DNA of 6,507 nucleotides, from contig JAIRSN010000179.1 of NCBI GenBank assembly GCA_031255425.1, forward strand, positions 1 to 6,507, in the 5' to 3' direction. Source of the DNA: Dysgonamonadaceae bacterium (GTDB taxonomy: Bacteria; Bacteroidota; Bacteroidia; Bacteroidales; Azobacteroidaceae). Positions 6,451-6,507 of this stretch are shown here, one piece after another (position 1 is the first letter of the stretch; the number at the start of each line of letters is the position of its first letter). The notes beneath the pieces are model-generated. The model was given only the letters and a program-made list of their open reading frames with translations, was not told where the DNA came from and ran no database searches. Both the position numbers and the translations under genes were made by a program.

Positions 6451-6507
6451 AAAGGAGTGCGGTGTATCTGCTTGGCTGCGGCGAAGGGGGACAAAGACAT
6501 TATCCAC
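6451..6507. other. Non-coding right edge
   Basis: These 57 nt hold no ATG on the plus strand and no recognisable motif. Both strands have short open stretches running off the edge, but none shows protein features that can be recognised. Confidence 0.4.

Noticed and set aside
6442..6507. 3' end of a minus-strand gene entering from the right edge
   Set aside because: A 21-codon open stretch ends in TAA inside the terminator repeat, but the length is well within chance and no protein motif is recognisable.

Overview
The window looks like an ordinary chromosomal stretch from a member of the Bacteroidota, most likely the order Bacteroidales. Three things point there. The partial protein at the left edge ends in a domain resembling a type IX secretion (T9SS) C-terminal sorting domain. 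Matches to the Bacteroidota -7 promoter element (TAnnTTTG) lie upstream of phoH, tsaD and trkH. Clear Shine-Dalgarno sequences are almost absent. Coding DNA is of moderate GC and the intergenic DNA is AT-rich. Genus cannot be fixed from the sequence alone.

Layout from left to right: (1) 1-759, + strand, the 3' end of a secreted or surface protein whose start lies outside the window. (2) 914-3563, + strand, a compact three-gene operon: phoH-like ATPase, purC (purine synthesis) and aroE (shikimate pathway), with gaps of only 3 and 4 nt. (3) 3567-4586, - strand, tsaD (tRNA t6A modification), convergent with aroE and only 3 nt from it. (4) 4587-4942, a 356-nt divergent intergenic region holding the tsaD and trkH promoters and, between them, an inverted pair of repeat units. 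(5) 4943-6424, + strand, trkH, the K+ channel-like subunit of a Trk system. (6) 6425-6507, a hairpin-plus-T-tract terminator that is a third copy of the same repeat unit, then DNA with no recognisable gene.

All five complete genes are conserved housekeeping functions with intact key motifs. They share no single pathway: the operon couples an RNA-associated ATPase with purine and aromatic precursor synthesis, while tsaD and trkH are independent units. I see no new multi-gene system. The least explained signal is a short repeat family, present three times here. Its core is GGACACG, CAG, a variable stem triplet, and CTTTTRTATTTT. Two copies face each other across 106 bp between divergent promoters, one of them carrying a GCG-repeat insertion. 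The third lies directly after the trkH stop codon and forms a good intrinsic terminator.
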